The notes below the pieces were generated by a model that saw only the letters and a list, made by a program, of their open reading frames with translations, was not told the origin of the DNA and did not search any database. Of a DNA stretch of 15,264 nt, positions 11,278-15,264 are shown piece by piece; within the stretch, counting starts at the first letter, position 1; each line of letters opens with the position of its first letter. Made by a program: the position numbers and the translations under genes. Source of the DNA: Desulfobacterales bacterium (GTDB lineage: Bacteria; Desulfobacterota; Desulfobacteria; Desulfobacterales; 4be13); assembly GCA_029940115.1 (NCBI GenBank), contig JAOZRQ010000115.1, positions 1-15,264 on the forward strand, in the 5' to 3' direction.

Positions 11278-12432
11278 TCAGTTCAATGTGAGATTGTCCA
11301 AATATTCCAGATCCTTCACCTGACTGTTCTTCGTGCCGATGGCAAGTACCTCAATCCGGCCATCTTTCCCTTTGTTGAAATAGAGACGGCCCTTGTATCC
11401 GAATATGACCTCCAAAATGGTGTTATGCTTGCTTTTCTTTCCAAACACCTTTCGTTTGATGGTCACCAGATCCGGGTTTTCATTCAACTGATGGATGACC
11501 TCTTCCCCTTTTATCCTCAATTCATCTGAGAGATCAAGAAGCCCGCTCACCGCCCTGTCGCTGACAGAGATGTTCTTGTAGAGTGCCTTGAATCGTTTTC
11601 CGGCCGCCTCGACACCCCTTGTTGCCCTTTTGCCTCTCCCCCCTTTCTCAAGACGCCTTATCCCCTCTTTCAAAGCCTCAATCTCCTCCTGCTGATCCTT
11701 GATCTCCTCCTCAAGGGTGACAATCTCCTCCTCAAGGGTGACAATCTCCTCAATCATCCCCTCTTCATTCTTGCTGGCCTTGGCTTTTTCATTTTCAATG
11801 GATATCTTTATTCTTCCAGATTCGGCTGCAAGCCTCTCTCGTTCCTTTTCAAGTGATTTCAGGCTGTCCGCACGGTTCCTTTCCAGTTCCTGAAGCCGAC
11901 TGATCTCCCTGCTCTTTTCCTTGTCCGCCTGTCTCTCCTTTCGGATGCCGGCCCCATAGTGAAGGTAAAGGAACAACAAGGAGAGCAACATGTAAGACGC
12001 AAGCATCAGAATTGAAATCAGGGTGTTGTGGGGGATGCTCACTTCAACATTCACCAGCAACCCTTCATTCATCAACTGATAGTTCTCCGCCGCAATCCCC
12101 ATCGGATCGGTCATCAGGAGGGGATCCGCTTCATCTTCGAAAATCGGCGGGTATAAAATCGTGCCCTGTTTGGTGAGAACCGTCACCTCTGTCTTTACTC
12201 CATAAGTGATCAGCTGTTTGCTTCTAAGATGCCGGTCAATATTTTGGTTTATGGCATTTTTCAGCCGAACACTCCCATCCAGCAAAGGGCGGGTATCGCC
12301 GATGTAAACATCCTCAATTTCGCCTGCGTACTGGTTTTTCAAATGACTTTCCGCAAAATTCAGGGAGCATATGTAAAGAATTGGCGGAAGAAGGATGCAT
12401 AAGACAAATATTTTGAATGACAAAAATTTCAT
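11278..12432 (-). CDS. Membrane-anchored coiled-coil protein with RelE-like C-terminal domain
   Basis: A 384-residue protein. The ATG at 12432 was chosen because it begins a membrane segment (FKIFVLCILLPPILYICSL, residues 6-24). The open frame continues to 12756 only because it runs through hexamer element C. A periplasmic domain follows (about 25-135), then a second membrane helix (TLISILMLASYMLLSLLFLYL, 137-157), a long acidic/basic coiled coil (about 163-265), and a globular end. The two-helix, sensor-like layout resembles membrane receptors. The last 105 residues (FKALYKNISVSDRAVSGL, EEVIHQLNENP, KRKVFGKKSKHNTILEVIFGYKGRLYF, IEVLAIGTKNSQVKDLEYLDNL) have the strand pattern of a RelE/ParE-type domain, judged by eye. 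The function is unknown. A 21-bp duplication at about 11704-11749 repeats one coiled-coil heptad (EEEIVTL). Confidence 0.85.
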   Translation of the reverse strand: MKFLSFKIFVLCILLPPILYICSLNFAESHLKNQYAGEIEDVYIGDTRPLLDGSVRLKNAINQNIDRHLRSKQLITYGVKTEVTVLTKQGTILYPPIFEDEADPLLMTDPMGIAAENYQLMNEGLLVNVEVSIPHNTLISILMLASYMLLSLLFLYLHYGAGIRKERQADKEKSREISRLQELERNRADSLKSLEKERERLAAESGRIKISIENEKAKASKNEEGMIEEIVTLEEEIVTLEEEIKDQQEEIEALKEGIRRLEKGGRGKRATRGVEAAGKRFKALYKNISVSDRAVSGLLDLSDELRIKGEEVIHQLNENPDLVTIKRKVFGKKSKHNTILEVIFGYKGRLYFNKGKDGRIEVLAIGTKNSQVKDLEYLDNLTLN

Positions 12433-12466
12433 GGTCCTGGGTTCTCTATAATGTGAAGGATGAAAT

Positions 12467-12692
12467 CTGATTATAACGGATTTAGGGGAGGCATTGAACT
12501 CGAACTTGAACTTATACTTGAACTTATACTTGAACGTGAACTTATACTTGAACAAATGAACATTCAAGTTCAAGTTCAAGTTCAAGTTCACGGGCACGTT
12601 CAAGTTCAAGTTCAAGTTCACGTTCACGTTCAAGTTCACGGGTACGCTCAAGTTCACGGGCAGGCGGTCTCCCCGAAAAGCGTTATAATCAG
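12467..12692. mobile_element. Hexamer-array element, copy C (complete, with 8-bp flanking direct repeats)
   Basis: A 226-bp element between the coiled-coil and TPR genes. The left end CTGATTATAACGG...GGGGAGGC (12467-12492) and the right end (12662-12692, reverse complement CTGATTATAACGC...GGGGAGACC) share their first 12 bases. GATGAAAT abuts both ends exactly (12459-12466 and 12693-12700). The left half of the interior is TGAACT/TATACT units; after ATGAACATTCAAG the right half is CAAGTT/CACGTT units. The whole is therefore roughly palindromic. Confidence 0.85.
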
Positions 12693-12841
12693 GATGAAAT
12701 ATGAAGGATGGTAGTGATGGATGGGATTCAGTGTCCTGACGAACGGGATTCATCACTGCCTCTACAGGACCAGCGAAGGATGAAGTGTCCGGATTTCATC
12801 CTTCATCCTTCATCCTTCATCCTTACATCCTTCCATGGAAG
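12693..12841. repeat. CATCCTT heptamer array and scattered GAAGGAT units
   Basis: Four exact CATCCTT units (12797-12824) and a fifth after one extra base (12826-12832) lie immediately 3' of the TPR gene. Inverse units (GAAGGAT) occur near 12455, 12703 and 12775. The rest of the interval (ATGGATGGGATTCAG and so on) holds nothing I recognise. Confidence 0.8.
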
Positions 12842-15148
12842 CTACAATTCGGACAATACCCGTCTCGCCTCATCCGCGCCTTCAAAGTTCTTGTCCAGCT
12901 CAAGGGCTTTTTCAAGCTCGGTTTTGGCCAGCGCCTTGTTCCCTTTTTTATGGTGGGTCATGCCAAGGTGATAATGCACGACCGCATTCTCAGGGAGCTT
13001 TTTGATGCTGTCCGTGAATTCTATGATCGCGCTGTCATACAATCCCTTTTTGTAGTAGATCCATCCGAGCGTGTCCATCACCCCGGGATCATTGGGAAGC
13101 CCTTCCTTTGCCTGTCGCGCATATCCGAGGGCCACCGTCAGCTGATCGTCCTTTTCGGAAAGCAGGTAGGCAAGGTTGTTTGCCGCGGGCGAAAACTTGG
13201 GATTGATTTCAATCGCCTTTCGGTAATGCTTTTCAGCAAGATCGGATTTCTTCTGCATGTCATAGATGGTGCCGAGCAACATATGGGGGCCGACCTGCAT
13301 CGGGTTTTTCTCGAGGACAATATTATACTGCTCAATCGCCTTGTCCTCCTTTTTTCCCCTCAGATAGATGTTGGCCAACGCATAGTACGCTCCCATCAGG
13401 TTCGGATTTTTTTCCAGGGCCTTGTTGAAGGCGTCTTCCGCCTTGTCGGTCGCCCCCTGCATAAGATGGATTCTGCCCTTCAGATTGTGGATCACCGCCA
13501 GCGAACCAGCAGATTCTCTCACATTTTCCATCTGTTTGTCACATTGTCTCAAGGCCGTGTCAAACTTTTTTTCCCTGACATGCAGGACAATCTTGTTGCT
13601 GAAGGCATCCATGAGCTTGGGATTGATGGCCAGCGCCTTTTCGAAACTTGCCATGGCAAGTCCGTAATCCTTCTTCACACGATGCAACAGCCCGAGCCGG
13701 TAATGGCCAGTGGGATTCTTCGGTTGCGCTTTCACCAATGACTCAAACATGCCCTGCGCTTTATGCAATTTCCCCTGATACATGTGGATGTTGCCGAGTA
13801 TCAGTTTGGCCTGATAATCATCAGGTTTTAAGGAGAGAATCTCCTCGCTCTCCTTTCGGGCCGTGTCGAAGTTCTGTTCGCGAAGGCATATGTCTGCCAG
13901 CAGGAGTTTTGCCTTGATGTACCTTGGTTGAAGCTCAACAGACTTTTGAAGAGAGACCTTCGCCTCTCTCAGATCACCTTTTCCAAAACACGCAACCCCC
14001 CTGAAGTAATGGGCTCGGTGAGACCGGGGATCGTCTGTGACCAGCTGGTCAAACAAGGTGAAGGCTTCTTCAAACTGTCGTTTGAAGACAAACAACTCCC
14101 CCTTCAGCAGAACCGTGGGGGGATATTTGGGATTTTTCTTCAGAATCTCCGAAACATACTTTTCTGCCTCATCCGTCTCCCTGTTCTTATAGTGGAGCCT
14201 GGCAATGGCATGCATGACGCCGAGGTTTTCAGGCTGGAGATCAAGGGCCTTTTCATACATGGAAAAGGTCTTGTCCCTATGCCCGGTGACATCGTAAAAT
14301 CGGCCTGCGATCATGTGCAGCCTGACATTTTCAGGATCAGTCTCAATGGCCTTCAGATAGGCGGCCTCGGCCTTGTCATTCACCTTTTGTCTCAGATGAA
14401 AATTGCCGAGCACAACATACAGGCTCGCATCTTTGGGGTGCCGTTCAATGGCCTTCTTGATTGTTGCTTCCGCGAGGTCGAACTTCTTCCTGCTGACATA
14501 GAAGCCAAAAAGGTCAAGGCGGTGTTTGACCACATCAGGCTCAAGCTCAATCGCCTTTTTCAGCGTCACCTCGGCCCTTTCGAACTTCTGCTGACGTTCC
14601 AGGACACGGGCCAGGGCAGGATATGCGCGGGCCTGGTTGATGTCAGCGGAGAGGATCTTGTCAAACACGGATTCGGCATCGGCAAATTTCTTTTCCTGCT
14701 CCATGATGCCTGCTGACAGGAACAGCGCGTCGATATGATTCTGATCCTTTGTCAGAAGTTCATCCACCCTTTTCCGAGCCTCGTCAAAATCCCTGGCCAG
14801 AAAGTAGAAGGTGGCAAGTTTCAGCTTGGCATCGGCATTCTCCGGAGCCAGCCTTTCGGCAATGGAATATTCGGTAAACGTCTCTTCCGCCTTCGCGAGC
14901 TTCAGATAAGTCTCTCCCAGTTTGAGACGGGCTTCGACATATCTGGGATCAATCTTCAGCGAGTTCTTGAGCTCGATCACCGCGTTCTGATATTCCCCTT
15001 TGTCAAAATAGGCTTTACCCTTTTCAAGATAAGCGGTTTTTTTCTTCTTGGCATCTGCTTTCTGCTCCTCCTCGGATGGGCCACAACCATAAGTCGCCGC
15101 GGCGCAGGCAATCAGAAAGAGGAGAACCATTTTTTTCCAACAATGCAT
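12842..15148 (-). CDS. Large TPR-repeat lipoprotein
   Basis: A 768-residue protein. The ATG at 15148 has a near-perfect TAAGGAGGT site 9 bases upstream. The N-terminus is lipoprotein-like (MHCWKKMVLLFLIACAAATYGC, with Cys22 as a possible lipidation site; the -3 Thr makes the lipobox weak). Nearly all the rest, from about residue 38, is some twenty tandem 34-residue TPR units. Examples are YLEKGKAYFDKGEYQNAVIE, AYYALANIYLRGKKEDKAIE and VHYHLGMTHHKKGNKALAKT. TPR arrays scaffold protein complexes. Large exported ones in Desulfobacterota accompany polysaccharide or PEP-CTERM surface systems (PrsT-like), but no such partner genes are in this window. It probably sits in the periplasm, anchored to the outer or inner membrane. 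Confidence 0.92.
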   Translation of the reverse strand: MHCWKKMVLLFLIACAAATYGCGPSEEEQKADAKKKKTAYLEKGKAYFDKGEYQNAVIELKNSLKIDPRYVEARLKLGETYLKLAKAEETFTEYSIAERLAPENADAKLKLATFYFLARDFDEARKRVDELLTKDQNHIDALFLSAGIMEQEKKFADAESVFDKILSADINQARAYPALARVLERQQKFERAEVTLKKAIELEPDVVKHRLDLFGFYVSRKKFDLAEATIKKAIERHPKDASLYVVLGNFHLRQKVNDKAEAAYLKAIETDPENVRLHMIAGRFYDVTGHRDKTFSMYEKALDLQPENLGVMHAIARLHYKNRETDEAEKYVSEILKKNPKYPPTVLLKGELFVFKRQFEEAFTLFDQLVTDDPRSHRAHYFRGVACFGKGDLREAKVSLQKSVELQPRYIKAKLLLADICLREQNFDTARKESEEILSLKPDDYQAKLILGNIHMYQGKLHKAQGMFESLVKAQPKNPTGHYRLGLLHRVKKDYGLAMASFEKALAINPKLMDAFSNKIVLHVREKKFDTALRQCDKQMENVRESAGSLAVIHNLKGRIHLMQGATDKAEDAFNKALEKNPNLMGAYYALANIYLRGKKEDKAIEQYNIVLEKNPMQVGPHMLLGTIYDMQKKSDLAEKHYRKAIEINPKFSPAANNLAYLLSEKDDQLTVALGYARQAKEGLPNDPGVMDTLGWIYYKKGLYDSAIIEFTDSIKKLPENAVVHYHLGMTHHKKGNKALAKTELEKALELDKNFEGADEARRVLSEL

Positions 15149-15157
15149 TATAATATT

Positions 15158-15166
15158 ACCTCCTTA
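15158..15166 (-). promoter_or_regulatory. Strong ribosome binding site of the TPR gene
   Basis: TAAGGAGGT on the minus strand, 9 bases before ATG 15148. It is the best match to the anti-Shine-Dalgarno sequence in the window. It fixes the start codon and suggests high translation. Confidence 0.85.
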
Positions 15167-15188
15167 ACAAGTTTTGAAAATTTGCCCC

Positions 15189-15264
15189 TTCGGCAAGCTC
15201 AGGGCCCTTAAGCTCAGGGCCCTTAAGCTCAGGGCCCTTAAGCTCAGGGCCCTTAAGCTCAGGG
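15189..15264. repeat. 15-bp tandem array (AGCTCAGGGCCCTTA)4.6, cut by the window edge
   Basis: Four exact 15-bp units from 15196 to 15255, then AGCTCAGGG. They are preceded by CTTCGGCA, so the first unit reads CTTCGGCAAGCTCAGGG. That is a common dispersed intergenic repeat, and the tandem form looks like an amplified end of it. It lies about 50 bp upstream of the TPR gene, in the likely promoter region, and probably extends beyond the window. Confidence 0.85.

Noticed and set aside
12785..14716. Long plus-strand frames (318 and 262 codons) opposite the TPR gene
   Set aside because: They are antisense to a gene with clear TPR repeats, signal sequence and strong ribosome site, and their translations show no domain pattern.

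Overview
The window looks like accessory chromosome from a Gram-negative bacterium with a repeat-rich genome. The most likely source is a sulfate-reducing Desulfobacterota (Desulfonema- or Desulfobacteraceae-like). This is inferred from the mix of exported proteins, the ECF sigma/ZAS anti-sigma pair, the InlB-type repeat protein with a single dockerin-like calcium loop, the TPR lipoprotein, and the many small palindromic and tandem repeats between genes. No rRNA, tRNA or phylogenetic marker is present, so the assignment is tentative.

Layout, left to right. Positions 118-2268 (minus strand) hold a sigma-factor cluster: an ECF sigma factor, a zinc-binding membrane anti-sigma factor, and two small exported proteins. 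Positions 2269-2580 are a nest of palindromic repeats. A two-gene cassette on the plus strand (2794-3410) has a recognisable promoter and a 7-bp start/stop overlap. It converges, across a perfect 28-bp inverted repeat, on a frameshifted threonyl-tRNA-synthetase-type editing domain gene (3502-3907). Next come a PilZ protein (4087-4455), a MoeA-family protein whose 5' end carries a repeat element (4609-5928), and an exported protein (5936-6484). Positions 6690-7837 hold two truncated genes joined end to end: the C-terminal third of a CNT nucleoside transporter and the N-terminal half of an AAA ATPase, which also carries a frameshift. After 750 bp of repeats come a large secreted protein with ten InlB-like repeats (8592-11111), a membrane coiled-coil protein (11278-12432) and a 768-residue TPR lipoprotein (12842-15148).

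The strongest non-genic signal is a family of three elements (4505-4608, 8266-8464, 12467-12692). Their ends match the pattern CTGATTATAACG and their interior is an array of GTTCAC/TTCAAG-type hexamers. The two complete copies are flanked by 7-bp and 8-bp direct repeats, as expected if they inserted as mobile, MITE-like units. A second theme is a set of 7-bp tandem arrays with different unit sequences (GCGTGAT, CCAGTTT, CTTACAG, CATCCTT and shorter traces). Two of these lie inside the anti-sigma gene. A third is a family of hairpin elements with ends resembling AAGTACCCGGCC. One of these appears to have become the N-terminal extension of MoeA.

Apart from the sigma/anti-sigma pair and the 2794/2994 pair, the genes do not form an operon I recognise. 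Three genes are broken or altered by a single-base change in a homopolymer run (1173-1178, 3621-3623, 7772-7775). These may be real mutations or errors in the sequence.
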